NCBI GenBank assembly: GCA_016842085.1
Contig: JAEVEX010000023.1
Coordinates: 1-64,000 of the forward strand
Direction: 5' to 3'
Origin: Candidatus Thermoflexus tengchongensis
Lineage (GTDB): Bacteria; Chloroflexota; Anaerolineae; Thermoflexales; Thermoflexaceae
Length of the DNA: 64,000 nt
The notes beneath the pieces were generated by a model. It saw only the letters and a list, made by a program, of their open reading frames with translations. It was not told the origin of the DNA and searched no databases. Made by a program: the position numbers and the translations under genes. Shown piece by piece: positions 25,676 through 34,328 of the stretch (positions are counted from its first letter, which is position 1; each line of letters opens with the position of its first letter).

Positions 25676-28600
25676 AACCGCTCCCACGCCTCCAGCACCA
25701 GCCGCCGCGTGCGGTACTCGCCGTATTGCCACATTTCCTTCTCCTTTAGCACCCGGAACGTCTCGCCGGGGAAAGTGCTGGCCGCGACGCGGGCAGCGTA
25801 GCCCGCCGGGTCCAGCGGGTCGCGCACTTCCTCCCACGGATCCAGGATGTCCTCCAGTTCCCGCTCCGTGAGGTCCGCCGGGTCCAGGATGTAGCGCAAT
25901 TGCTTGCGGGTGAGGCCGTAGAGACGGGCGTAGTAGGCATCCAGTTCGGCCCGCAGGCGGGCGCGGCGGTCATCGTTCCATTTGAACGGGGGAAGAGGAC
26001 AGTGGGGCGAGTGGCGAGTGGTAAGTGGCGAGTGGTAACTACTTGCTACTCGCCACTCGCCACCTCGCCACTCGCTACTCGCCAATGCTTCCCCAACGGC
26101 CGGATCCGCCGGCGTGATTTCGGGATATGCGTCGGCCCACGCGGGCAGGTCAAAGGGATGGCCGCCCGTTTCGGCGCGGTTTTCCGCCCATTGCCGCAGG
26201 ATAGCTTGCTGGAGCGGGGAAAGAGGGTGGGGCGAATGGTGAATAGCGAATGGCGAATGGCCCCCATTCACTGTTCGCCGTTCGCCATTCGCTGCCTCAT
26301 GCCACACATCGTCCGCGAAGGGCTTCAGGTCCCAGGCGGTGTAGACGAGTTCCAGGACGCGGGGGACGATGAAGAGCAAGTCTTCCGGCGTGTAGGCGGA
26401 GGGTGGGAGGACGGGTAGTTGTCGAAGGATGAAGAACGTAAGGTGTGTTCCTCCCATCTTTTGCCTTAGCACCCAATCGAAGGCCAGACTATTCAGATTC
26501 ACAAGCAGTGCTGTGGTTTGAAGCGCATTTGCTTCTTCTCCAAGCAGAAGGGGCATTGTGTGTCCCACCCCCACCCGCGGCAGCAGGCTGAAGACGGCGG
26601 TGCGTTCGTTGGTGGCGTTTGTGACGTCCCGGAAGCCCAGCAGCCACCCCCGCTCCCAGCCCTCCAGCCGCGCCTCCACTTCCTCGGCGGGGACCCAGTA
26701 CCAGGGCTGGACGAGGTAGGCGGGGTCGGCGTGCCGGGCCTCGTCCGGCGTGGGCAGGTGGGTGCTGGAGCGGGAATCCACCCCCTCGTAGGTGCCGAAG
26801 CGGTGGTCGTAGTGCCAGATCATTTTGGCTTCGTAGAGGGGCAGGTAGGTGGAGGCGAGTGGTGAGTGGCGAGTGGCGAGTGGTTGTTCCTGCTCACTAC
26901 TCGCTACTTGCGACTCGCTACTCGCCTCTCGCCTTACAAACCGATTCCCCACCCGCCGGTACCCCGCCACTTCCAGCTCCGCCGCCGTGCGGAAGAGGTG
27001 GGAGTCGTTGGACATGTCCAGCATGCGCAGAAACCGCACGCCCCACGGGTTCTCCCCCGTGCGCTCGTTGACCAGGACGGGCACGCGCTCGTAGATGGCG
27101 CGGGTGAGTTCCGCGTCCTGGCGGGTGCGGAAGACGGGCAGGGTGCGGGTGTTGGGGTTGATGCGGGCGATATCCTCGGGCGTCAGGATGAAGCGCCGCC
27201 GCGGGTCGCGCAGGTGCTCGGCGCGGGTGGCGAAGAAGACGAAGGTCATGGACGAGTGGTGAGTGGCGAGTGGCGAGTGGTCTCTGGTCGCTGTTCGCCG
27301 TTCGCCGTTCGCCCGGCCTTTCATCGTGACCAGGCTGAACTTGTAACTCCGGTGGATGTGGGGGAAGATGCCTTCCCTGTTCTCAAAATCGTACAGGCTT
27401 AGCAAACTGCCTGAATCCACCAGGTCGGCGAAGAAGAACTTGTTCGTGTCGTCGGTGGCGATGCCGGTGGGCACGATGATGCCGGCCCGGCCGCCGGGCT
27501 TGAGGAGGGCCCGCATCCGCTCGGCAAAGACGGAGTAGGTGTTGATGTCGCCCCGGCCGGTCAGGGGGTAGAAGCCCGACCCGCGCAGGAAGCGGCTGGT
27601 GCTTTCGGCCACATGGAGGGCTTCCTGGTATTCTTGCCAGAGGGCGGGGTTCTTCTTCGGGAGCTCTTCAATCATGCGCTTGCGCGCGGCGGCGTTGGGC
27701 GCATTGGCAATCTCGGGATCGCGGGTGGCGAAGAACTCCTTCTCCTGCAGTTTGATGCGTTCCCACGGCGGGTTGCCCAGGACCACGTCGAAGCCGGCGA
27801 AGGCGAGTGGCGAGTGGTGAGTGGCGAGTGGTTGTTCCTGCTCTCCACTCGCTACTCGCCCCTCGCTACTCGCTACTCGCCCAAACACATCAGGAAACTC
27901 CAGCGGCCAGTGGAAGAAGCGGTGCCTGGTGGCCAGGGCTTCGGCCCAGGCCAGCATCTGGGGGTCCGCCACGGCCGGGTTCTCCAGGAAGCGACGCACG
28001 TCCGCGGTGGTGGGGACGCGGGCCGCGTGTTCCCGCGTGAAGGGCGTGAAGAAGGCCGCGGTCCACAGGTTGCAGGCCATCCACAGCGTCCACCAGCGAC
28101 CTCCCCGGCGCCGGATGTCCTCATACAGTTCCGCCTTGGCCCGCACATCGCCCGCGTGCATCTCTTCCAGTGCAGCAAAGGTGGCGAAGGTCTCGGCCAG
28201 GTCCTCCAGGCTCAAGGCCCTCTCGCCGGTGAGGAAGGTGAGTTGTCCCGTTTTCTGCTCCTTGTTGCGCCTGGCCAGGCCGCGGGCAATGGCCTTGTCG
28301 TCGCCGCTCACCGGCTCGTAGGCGCCATCCGGGATGCCTTCCCGCAGCACGCTCAGGTCCAGGACGCCCACGAGGCTATCCCCGCAGCGGATGCGGTGGT
28401 CCAGGAAGGTAAGGGGTTTGCCGGGCACGTGCCCTTCAATCCAGAGGGCCACCTTGCACAGTTCCACGGCCATGGGGTTCCTGTCCACGCCGTAAATGCA
28501 GTGGGCGATCACATCGCGCACCGCCTCGCGCAGGGCCTCGGGCGCGGGTTCCTCTTCGCCCGTGCGCACGCGGGCCAGCTCCTTGCCCAGACGCCGGGCC

Positions 28601-30633
28601 GCGGCGAGGAGGAAGTGGCCGGAACCGGCCGCGGGATCCAGGATTTTGATGGAGAGCAGCAGGTGCTCGGCGAGTAGTGAGTGGCGAGTGGCGAGTGGTA
28701 GACGGTTCCAGAGGCGCGCTATTTCCGCCTCAGTTGACGTTGCAGCGCCAGGATTTGGCGGCTGATAACCTCCAGGAGTTCCAGCATGGGTTGGCCCTGT
28801 TTCGGGCTGGTGAGTCCCACGCGCTGGCTTAGCAGAAGGTACGTCTCCAGTTCCCGCAGGCTTCCCGCCGCGATGTTCAGAAAATGGAGAAATTCCCGCG
28901 TCCCGCGGCGAGCCCACCCCTCCGCGATGTTGGCCGGCACCGAACTGGCCGCCCGCCGCATCTGACTCGCCAGGCCGAAACGTTCCTCCGGCGGAAAACT
29001 GTCTGTCAGGCGGTAAATCATCTCCGCCAGGTCCATGCCTTTTTGCCAGATCTCCAAGTCTTGATAAGAGCGAATGCTCATAAACCCCTCCCAGATATTT
29101 GTGGAGTTCCTCTCGCACCACTCGCCACTCGCTACTCGCCACTCGCTTCGCCACTTGCAGGCGCTCCTCAATCACCGGCTCCAGCGCGCTGCGGATGAGC
29201 TCGTCCACCAGCTCGTGGGGCGTGTAGTAGGACCCGGTGGACTTGCGTTCGGTGCCCTCGTCGAAGGTAAAGGTGGGCAGGCCGTCCTGGCGAACAATCT
29301 GAGGCTGCAGGTCAAGAAGGCTCTCGTAGATAGAGCCCAGTTCCTCCACGTCCAGGGCCGCGTAGTTCACGCGGCGGGTGGTTTTGGCCTCCTCGTCATA
29401 GTAGTAGACCAGGTGGTAGATGGCGCGGAGCAGGTCCCGGTTGGGCACCGACCACGCATCCAGGGGCAAGGGTTCAAAGAGCTGGCCGTCCAGCACGGTG
29501 AGGTCCAGCACAGCCGCTTTCGGTCGTCCACCCAACTGGGGAACCGGCGTGTCATCGCGCGGCAGTTCCCAGAGGATGTTCAGGGAGAGCCAGAGATCCT
29601 CGTGGTCGGTGTAGGCGCGGCGGTTATCCACCAGGCGGCGCAGGCGGGAGATGCTGTAGTGGTCGCGGTAGAGGTCGTTCCCGCCCATGAGGCCCCGCTC
29701 CTCGGCCACCAACAGGAAGAGGAAGCGGTAGACCAGGCGCAGGAGGTCCTGGTGGAAGGCGCGGGGGTCGGGCAGGGGTTCGCCCTTGCGGGCCGCGTGC
29801 CGCAGGAGCGCGGTGCCCAGGATCTTCAGCGCCTCCTCCACGCCGTCCCGCAGGCGGTCGCGCACCCGGTTGCCCTGTTCCACGGCCAGGCGGTGATAGC
29901 GTTCCAGCCAGCAATCGGCTGCGCCCGCGATGCCCTGGGGCAGACGGGTGCGATGGAGGAGCCGGTAGAGGAGGACGAAGTCCTCCAGCCGGTTCTGACC
30001 GAAGATGGCTTCCAGGTCGAACTCCACGTAGGACTGGCGCCGCACGTCCGTGGATTTGCGCAGGAGGCGCAGCACGCGGCCGTTGGTAACAATGCCCCAG
30101 AGGTGTTCGCTGCGGTTGAGGAACTCCTGCACCAGTGCGTGGGGGGATATGCGCGGGCGGCCGGAAGCCGGCACGCGGCCCAGGTCATCCCGCGCGCCCA
30201 CGATGTGCACGGGCGGCGCGTCCAGGTTCTCCCCGGCCCGGTGGGAGATGGGGTAGTTGCCCACCTCCTCGTAATATTCCCGCCGGTTGAAGTGCAACTC
30301 GTATCCCAGGAGGGTCAGGAAGGGGCGCATCCACGCCTCGCGCGTCAGCGTGGTGGCCGGGTCCTCGGGCGGGAGCCGGTCCAGCTTGTGCTGGAAAGCC
30401 AGCCATATGTTGCGCGCCTCCTCAAAGGTGGCGGCCATCTCCTCCAGCAGGGGGACGTGCGCGGGCAGTCCGAAGTCGGCCGGTTTCTGGCCCGGCAGGT
30501 CGCCGCTCTGCAGGGCCTCCAGGATATCCGGCCCCAGCAGGCTGCCTTCCAGCCGGATGGCGGGCCCGCGGCGCTCAGCCCCGGCGGGAGCCAACGTCAG
30601 CGTTGTGAAGACCGCACGCGCTTCCACGGCCAT
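25660..30633 (-). CDS. very large Eco57I/PglX-like DNA adenine methyltransferase carrying in-frame repeat insertions
   Basis: About 1657 residues from the ATG at 30633, behind GGAGGGTGAGC; a GTG two codons earlier overlaps the stop of the SNF2 gene. Order of parts: an N-terminal helical/target region, the motif [10 protein letters not shown] and [14 protein letters not shown] (about 435-480), SAM motif [17 protein letters not shown] (about 666-681), and catalytic motif [12 protein letters not shown] (about 948-957). It should methylate adenine N6, marking self DNA as in BREX (PglX) or DISARM class 1 (DrmMI). The ORF is inflated by at least five hairpin repeats and a ~480-bp element holding another gene. 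All are read through in frame, giving SEWRVASGE- and [13 protein letters not shown] tracts. Whether the protein is active is unknown. Confidence 0.85.
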   Translation of the reverse strand: MAVEARAVFTTLTLAPAGAERRGPAIRLEGSLLGPDILEALQSGDLPGQKPADFGLPAHVPLLEEMAATFEEARNIWLAFQHKLDRLPPEDPATTLTREAWMRPFLTLLGYELHFNRREYYEEVGNYPISHRAGENLDAPPVHIVGARDDLGRVPASGRPRISPHALVQEFLNRSEHLWGIVTNGRVLRLLRKSTDVRRQSYVEFDLEAIFGQNRLEDFVLLYRLLHRTRLPQGIAGAADCWLERYHRLAVEQGNRVRDRLRDGVEEALKILGTALLRHAARKGEPLPDPRAFHQDLLRLVYRFLFLLVAEERGLMGGNDLYRDHYSISRLRRLVDNRRAYTDHEDLWLSLNILWELPRDDTPVPQLGGRPKAAVLDLTVLDGQLFEPLPLDAWSVPNRDLLRAIYHLVYYYDEEAKTTRRVNYAALDVEELGSIYESLLDLQPQIVRQDGLPTFTFDEGTERKSTGSYYTPHELVDELIRSALEPVIEERLQVAKRVASSEWRVVREELHKYLGGVYEHSLLSRLGDLAKRHGPGGDDLPPDRQFSAGGTFRPGESDAAGGQFGAGQHRGGVGSPRDAGISPFSEHRGGKPAGTGDVPSAKPARGTHQPETGPTHAGTPGGYQPPNPGAATSTEAEIARLWNRLPLATRHSLLAEHLLLSIKILDPAAGSGHFLLAAARRLGKELARVRTGEEEPAPEALREAVRDVIAHCIYGVDRNPMAVELCKVALWIEGHVPGKPLTFLDHRIRCGDSLVGVLDLSVLREGIPDGAYEPVSGDDKAIARGLARRNKEQKTGQLTFLTGERALSLEDLAETFATFAALEEMHAGDVRAKAELYEDIRRRGGRWWTLWMACNLWTAAFFTPFTREHAARVPTTADVRRFLENPAVADPQMLAWAEALATRHRFFHWPLEFPDVFGRVASSEGRVASGEQEQPLATHHSPLAFAGFDVVLGNPPWERIKLQEKEFFATRDPEIANAPNAAARKRMIEELPKKNPALWQEYQEALHVAESTSRFLRGSGFYPLTGRGDINTYSVFAERMRALLKPGGRAGIIVPTGIATDDTNKFFFADLVDSGSLLSLYDFENREGIFPHIHRSYKFSLVTMKGRANGERRTATRDHSPLATHHSSMTFVFFATRAEHLRDPRRRFILTPEDIARINPNTRTLPVFRTRQDAELTRAIYERVPVLVNERTGENPWGVRFLRMLDMSNDSHLFRTAAELEVAGYRRVGNRFVRREASSESQVASSEQEQPLATRHSPLASTYLPLYEAKMIWHYDHRFGTYEGVDSRSSTHLPTPDEARHADPAYLVQPWYWVPAEEVEARLEGWERGWLLGFRDVTNATNERTAVFSLLPRVGVGHTMPLLLGEEANALQTTALLVNLNSLAFDWVLRQKMGGTHLTFFILRQLPVLPPSAYTPEDLLFIVPRVLELVYTAWDLKPFADDVWHEAANGERRTVNGGHSPFAIHHSPHPLSPLQQAILRQWAENRAETGGHPFDLPAWADAYPEITPADPAVGEALASSEWRGGEWRVASSYHSPLTTRHSPHCPLPPFKWNDDRRARLRAELDAYYARLYGLTRKQLRYILDPADLTERELEDILDPWEEVRDPLDPAGYAARVAASTFPGETFRVLKEKEMWQYGEYRTRRLVLEAWERLARGE
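26006..26083. repeat. 7-bp-unit hairpin (R3) inside methylase gene
   Basis: GAGTGGC/GAGTGGT units on one arm and CTCGCCA/CTCGCTA units on the other face each other around a short loop. It encodes roughly residues 1519-1545 of the methylase without breaking the frame. Confidence 0.9.
26230..26293. repeat. 7-bp-unit hairpin (R4) inside methylase gene, GAATGGC variant
   Basis: Units are GAATGGT/GAATAGC/GAATGGC facing TTCGCCG/TTCGCCA units. This is the A-substituted variant of the family. It is read in frame as about residues 1449-1470 of the methylase. Confidence 0.9.
26854..26933. repeat. 7-bp-unit hairpin (R5) inside methylase gene
   Basis: Four GAGTGGY units, the loop TTGTTCCTGCTC, then CTACTCG-type units in reverse. 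The loop is the same as in R7, showing that the hairpins are copies of one element. It covers about residues 1235-1262 of the methylase. Confidence 0.92.
27252..27313. repeat. 7-bp-unit hairpin (R6) inside methylase gene
   Basis: GAGTGGT-GAGTGGC-GAGTGGC-GAGTGG facing GTTCGCC repeats, with loop TCTCTGGTCGC. It covers about residues 1109-1129 of the methylase, in frame. Confidence 0.9.
27802..27881. repeat. 7-bp-unit hairpin (R7) just N-terminal to the catalytic NPPW motif
   Basis: GAGTGGC units, the loop TTGTTCCTGCTCT shared with R5, then CTACTCGCC units. It encodes about residues 920-946, so the insertion ends only a few residues before [10 protein letters not shown] of the methylase. Confidence 0.92.
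28669..29152 (-). mobile_element. repeat-bounded insertion carrying a four-helix-bundle (23S rRNA intervening-sequence type) gene
   Basis: Two inverted arms of the 7-bp-unit repeat (28669-28698 and 29117-29152) bracket about 420 bp that contain a complete small gene in a frame different from the methylase. The methylase frame stays open through the whole element and adds roughly 160 residues between [14 protein letters not shown] and SAM motif I, which in related methylases are close together. The arrangement looks like an autonomous member of the family whose hairpin-only relatives are R3-R7. Confidence 0.8.
28719..29081 (-). CDS. four-helix-bundle protein of the 23S rRNA intervening-sequence (S23/IVP) family
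   Basis: 120 residues from the ATG at 29081, which has its own ribosome binding site (GGGAGGGGTTT). The family signature is clear: [40 protein letters not shown] and [18 protein letters not shown]. Such proteins are encoded in intervening sequences of 23S rRNA genes in some bacteria and as free-standing genes. They form pentameric helical bundles related to the Avd protein of diversity-generating retroelements and bind nucleic acid in those settings. Here the gene is nested inside the methylase gene and bounded by the 7-bp-unit repeats, which suggests a role in spreading the repeats. That role is inference. Confidence 0.88.
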   Translation of the reverse strand: MSIRSYQDLEIWQKGMDLAEMIYRLTDSFPPEERFGLASQMRRAASSVPANIAEGWARRGTREFLHFLNIAAGSLRELETYLLLSQRVGLTSPKQGQPMLELLEVISRQILALQRQLRRK

Positions 30634-30635
30634 GC

Positions 30636-33506
30636 TCACCCTCCTCGCAACGGTTGCAGCACCAGGAGTCCCAGCGCGTCGGGCGGCCAGTGAGGATGCA
30701 GGCGCACATTTTCGGGCTGGCCCAGATGCTGGCGAATGCGGCGGTGGGCGGCTTCCAGGTCCCGGGCGCGGGCCGTAATGACCTGCCAGATGCCGTTGGC
30801 CTCATCGGGGGTTTCGGGCGTCACCAGGGGCTTCAGGTCATCCAGCACCAGGCGCACCAGTTCCCGCTTTTCGCCCTCGGGGATGTTGGCGTCCGGCTGC
30901 GCGGCGGTGAAAAGGCGCAGCGCGGCATCCGGGCTGAGCCAGTGGCCGTTGAAGCCCTCCCGCCCGGTGAGGAGCACCTCTTCGGCCAGGAGCTCTGGAT
31001 ACCCGGGGCGGGTCAGGCGGTAACGTACCCGCAGGAGCAGCAATGCCGTGAGCCGGGAAACGGCCCGCGTGCGGATGGCGCCGCAGCGCGCCACCACCGG
31101 GTTGACGTTAGTTTCTTCCAGTGCCTGCTCAAACAGATACTGGGCGAGAGTGGCCACAAAGGGGTGGTTACGGCCCAGGTACGTAACGCCTTCCGGCGTG
31201 GGGCTGGTGAAGGTCACGGCCCAGGTCCCTTTGCGGTCGGCCGGTAGCGCGTAGCGGACCACATCGGGAAGGTGGGCGGTTGCCTCCTTGTCGGTGAGGA
31301 TGTGCCACACGTCCTTGCGACGGGTATCCTGCCGCACGGGGAGCTGCAACCGCTGGGCCGCGGCCAGCACGAACTCCCGCACCGCGTCCGGGTCGCCCAG
31401 GACCTGGTCGGCCGCTTCCAGTTCCCGGCGCACCGTGGTGGGGTCCAGCGCGCGCTGGGCAAAACGGGTGCGGGTTTCCTGTTCACGGCGGGCCGTCTCC
31501 TCCCAGCGCCGGTGCAGGTCCGCAATGAGGTCCAGCCCCAGGTCCAGGCTTAATTGCGCGCCGCGGGCATGGGGCCGCAGGAAAATCTCGTTCACGAGGG
31601 CCTCAATGACCTTCTCGTCGTTTTCGGGCACGGGCACGTAAACGCCCAGGGTGCGGCGGATCTCCCGTGCCTTGCGCAGGAGCACCCGGATGACCGCGCC
31701 GTCCACCGGGTTGTCTTCGCCGTAAAGGAGCACCACGCGCACGCGCGGCGCGGCCTGGCCGTAGCGATCCACGCGGCCCTCCCGCTGTTCCAACCGATTG
31801 GGGTTCCAGGGCAGGTCGTAGTGGAGGACGGCCGTAAATCCTTCTTGTAAGTTGATGCCCTCAGACAAGCAGTCGGTGGCCACCAGCACGCGGCGGGGTT
31901 CGGCCATGAGCTCGGCCACCCGCAGGCGACGCTCCTCCTCCCCCATGCGGCCGGTGATGGCCATCACCCGCACGTCGGGGAACTCCGGCCGCAGGGCGTC
32001 CTGTAACTTTTCGGCCACGTACTCCGCGGTCGCCACGTACTGACACCAGACAATGGGGTGGAATCCGCCCCGCAGCAGGTCTCGAACGATCTGGATGGCT
32101 TTTTGCAACTTGGTGTCCTCGGCCTCACGGATGGCGCGTGCCATCCGTTCCAGGGCCTGGAGTTGTCGGGTGCCGCTTTCCGGTTCCTCTTCAGTGGCTT
32201 CTAAGAGCGCGGTGGGAACTTCATCCGGGGCCAGCTCGTCCGAGGGTTCATAAACGTAGGGCCAGTAATCGGCCTCCTCCTCCAGCTCCAGGTCCACCGG
32301 CACCTCACCCCGACGGCGGCGTTCCAGGGCCACCTCGGCCGCCCGCGGGCTGGACATGACACAGCGCAGGAGGACAAGCGCGCCCCAGTAGCGCATGCGG
32401 CGTCGATGGGCGGCCAAGCGCTCGCCGCTGGCCACGATCCCGGTACAAAAGGCGTAGGTGCGCTCGAACAGGTCGCGATACGCCGGCGAAAGGCGGTAGG
32501 TCTCCTCCAGGGTTTCGCGCACGGGGAAGGTGTGCGTCTCTTCCCATTGACTCTCAATATCCCTGCGCGTGCGCTGGACAAAGTGCCGGGCCAGGGTGTG
32601 ATATTGCCGGTCGTCCAGGTGTTCTGTGGACCAGGACTCAAAGCGCCTGTCCAGCAGGCCCAACAGTTTCTGGAAGGACTCGGCCACGCCGCTGTGGGGG
32701 GTGGCTGTGAGGAGAACGAGGTGGCGCATCGGGTTGTCAGCCAGGGCCCGCACCAGTTCGTAGCGCAGGTGACGGCTCTGGGAGGCGCTGGGCACTGCGC
32801 CGTGGGCCTCATCCACGATGATGAACTCCGGCGCTTTCTGCAGGAAAAGGGCCCGGTATCGCTCCTGTTTGATGAAATCCATGCTGATGACCTGCACCGG
32901 GTAATACTCGTAGAGGGTGACGTGAGAGGGCTTGCGCCGTTCTAACTGCCCTACCGTACCCGATCCGATGATCACGGGGTCAAAGTTGAACTTCTCGCCC
33001 AGCTCCTTTTGCCACTGGTCGGTCAGGTAGGGCGGGCAGAGCACGGCCAGCCGTTGGATCTCCCCCCGGTCCCACAGCTCACGAGCAATAAGGCCGGCCT
33101 CAATGGTCTTGCCCACGCCCACGTCATCGGCAATGAGCAGACGCACGGGGTTGAGGCGCAGAGCCAACATAAGGGGCACCAGCTGGTATGTGCGCGGCCG
33201 GACCGAGATACGGCCCAGGGAGCGCAACGGGGTGGCCCCTTCCCGCAGGAGCAGGCGCGCCGCCTGCCAGAAAAGGCGCAAGGCCGTGGCATCCGCCACC
33301 CGGTCCGGCGACGGCAGGGGGAACGCGGAAGGGACAATCCGTTCCGTTGGGTAGGAATACCCGAGCAGTTCGGACAGCTGCCGGTAGACGGCCACCACGT
33401 CGTCGGTGGTGCCCGTCAGCGGCCGCAGCAGCAGGCGATCGGAGTCTGAGGAGGGGAGCAGGATCCAATCCCGATTGCGGAAGCGGACGATGCTGCCGAC
33501 CTGCAT
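30636..33506 (-). CDS. SNF2-family helicase/ATPase (DrmD/RapA-like)
   Basis: 956 residues. Walker A is in IADDVGVGKTIEAGLIA (near 125-141), DEAH at 232-235, motif III LLTATPHSG, and the C-terminal helicase lobe has LVATDCLSEGINLQ and NRLEQREGRVDRYGQ. This is the RapA/DrmD-like subtype of SNF2 ATPases. In class 1 DISARM a SNF2 protein (DrmD) precedes the adenine methylase DrmMI, the same order as here. It is the first gene of the defence operon. The start ATG at 33506 follows GAGGGACCATC, and its TGA stop is within a few bases of the methylase start. Confidence 0.9.
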   Translation of the reverse strand: MQVGSIVRFRNRDWILLPSSDSDRLLLRPLTGTTDDVVAVYRQLSELLGYSYPTERIVPSAFPLPSPDRVADATALRLFWQAARLLLREGATPLRSLGRISVRPRTYQLVPLMLALRLNPVRLLIADDVGVGKTIEAGLIARELWDRGEIQRLAVLCPPYLTDQWQKELGEKFNFDPVIIGSGTVGQLERRKPSHVTLYEYYPVQVISMDFIKQERYRALFLQKAPEFIIVDEAHGAVPSASQSRHLRYELVRALADNPMRHLVLLTATPHSGVAESFQKLLGLLDRRFESWSTEHLDDRQYHTLARHFVQRTRRDIESQWEETHTFPVRETLEETYRLSPAYRDLFERTYAFCTGIVASGERLAAHRRRMRYWGALVLLRCVMSSPRAAEVALERRRRGEVPVDLELEEEADYWPYVYEPSDELAPDEVPTALLEATEEEPESGTRQLQALERMARAIREAEDTKLQKAIQIVRDLLRGGFHPIVWCQYVATAEYVAEKLQDALRPEFPDVRVMAITGRMGEEERRLRVAELMAEPRRVLVATDCLSEGINLQEGFTAVLHYDLPWNPNRLEQREGRVDRYGQAAPRVRVVLLYGEDNPVDGAVIRVLLRKAREIRRTLGVYVPVPENDEKVIEALVNEIFLRPHARGAQLSLDLGLDLIADLHRRWEETARREQETRTRFAQRALDPTTVRRELEAADQVLGDPDAVREFVLAAAQRLQLPVRQDTRRKDVWHILTDKEATAHLPDVVRYALPADRKGTWAVTFTSPTPEGVTYLGRNHPFVATLAQYLFEQALEETNVNPVVARCGAIRTRAVSRLTALLLLRVRYRLTRPGYPELLAEEVLLTGREGFNGHWLSPDAALRLFTAAQPDANIPEGEKRELVRLVLDDLKPLVTPETPDEANGIWQVITARARDLEAAHRRIRQHLGQPENVRLHPHWPPDALGLLVLQPLRGG

Positions 33507-33526
33507 GATGGTCCCTCGATCCCGGA

Positions 33527-33718
33527 TCAGTACTCCACGCTTTTTCTCGTTTTGGACGCCAAGGTATTCCTGCGCCCCCGGTCGGCCAGAAGCAGGATGC
33601 GGCCGCGGGTCACTTCACGGGGGCAGGCCGTCCCTTTGCGCACCAGATTCTGCAGGTGGTGGCGCTCTTCTTCTGTTAACTCTACCATATATGTTCGCGA
33701 TCGGGCCATGATGGTCAA
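33527..33718 (-). pseudogene. IS630-family transposase N-terminal fragment
   Basis: The frame reads ARSRTYMVELTEEERHHLQ and VTRGRILLLADRGR, the N-terminal helix-turn-helix part of IS630-type transposases. It stops after about 60 residues, lacking the DDE catalytic domain. It lies directly upstream of the SNF2 gene, so the operon's promoter must lie in or beyond this relic. Confidence 0.7.
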
Positions 33719-33782
33719 GTACTACTTAGTGATTTCATAGCGTATTCTTCTCTCCGCAGAGTTCAGGGTGGAGGGAAGAGAC

Positions 33783-34106
33783 ATGCCCAGGCCCAAGAAG
33801 TATGTGGTAGAGTTAACGGGGGAGCAACGGGCGTATCTGCTCGACCTGATCGGGAATGAGGAGGCGAAAGCCCATATGCTCACTCGAGCGCGCATCCTGT
33901 TGCTTTCGGCAGAGGGCAAGACCGACCCATGGATAGCCGATGGGCTCAAGGTAAATCCCCAGACGGTGCGGAATATTCGGAAGTGGTTCGCCCGTCGAGA
34001 GATGGGAGCGTGGGAAGAGGACCACAACGCGGCTCGGGCCACCGTAGCGTGGCGCTTCACCATGGCAGGTGCTCGGCTCAAACTTCATCGCCTGTATCCT
34101 CAGTAA
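33783..34106 (+). pseudogene. internally deleted IS630-family transposase
   Basis: From the ATG at 33783: MPRPKKYVVELTGEQRAYL, MLTRARILLLSAEGK and the helix-turn-helix WIADGLKVNPQTVRNIRKWF. The frame then jumps to a typical C-terminal tail (ATVAWRFTMAGARLKLHRLYP). The whole DDE domain is missing, as in a MITE-like deletion derivative. It diverges from the similar fragment at 33527-33718. Confidence 0.75.
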
Positions 34107-34328
34107 TCACTGTGGTCAAGCCCTATCGCCCGGGCGCTCTGCGCCTTCTGCGCTGGATCCTGAAGGCCATTCCCTCCGGCAACCGCGCGGGAGGTTGATC
34201 CCGGCCGGGCAGGCCAGACCAGCCATTCTGTCAGAGCTTCCACGGAAAATCGGATCCCCGGAGGGTATCCCCTCCAGCGGATTTGCCTGCCCTCCGTGTT
34301 TCTTCATAAAATCCCCTCGGAGGCTTCT
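34107..34328. other. short gap with no recognised gene
   Basis: A short + strand frame ending VVKPYRPGALRLLRW gives no family match I recognise. Near its end, CGGAGGCTTCT is the ribosome binding site of the next gene. Confidence 0.4.

Noticed and set aside
22714..29152. CRISPR array
   Set aside because: The repeats are 7-bp tandem units forming hairpins without spacers of regular length, and no cas gene is present.
28669..29152. Intein or group II intron in the methylase gene
   Set aside because: No splicing-domain blocks, homing endonuclease or reverse transcriptase are encoded; the insert holds a four-helix-bundle gene and repeat arms.
17585..33506. Calling the operon plain DISARM
   Set aside because: The SNF2-methylase pair fits, but no DrmC phospholipase-D-like gene is seen, the DUF1998 and helicase parts are in one long protein, and a GmrSD-like nuclease is added.
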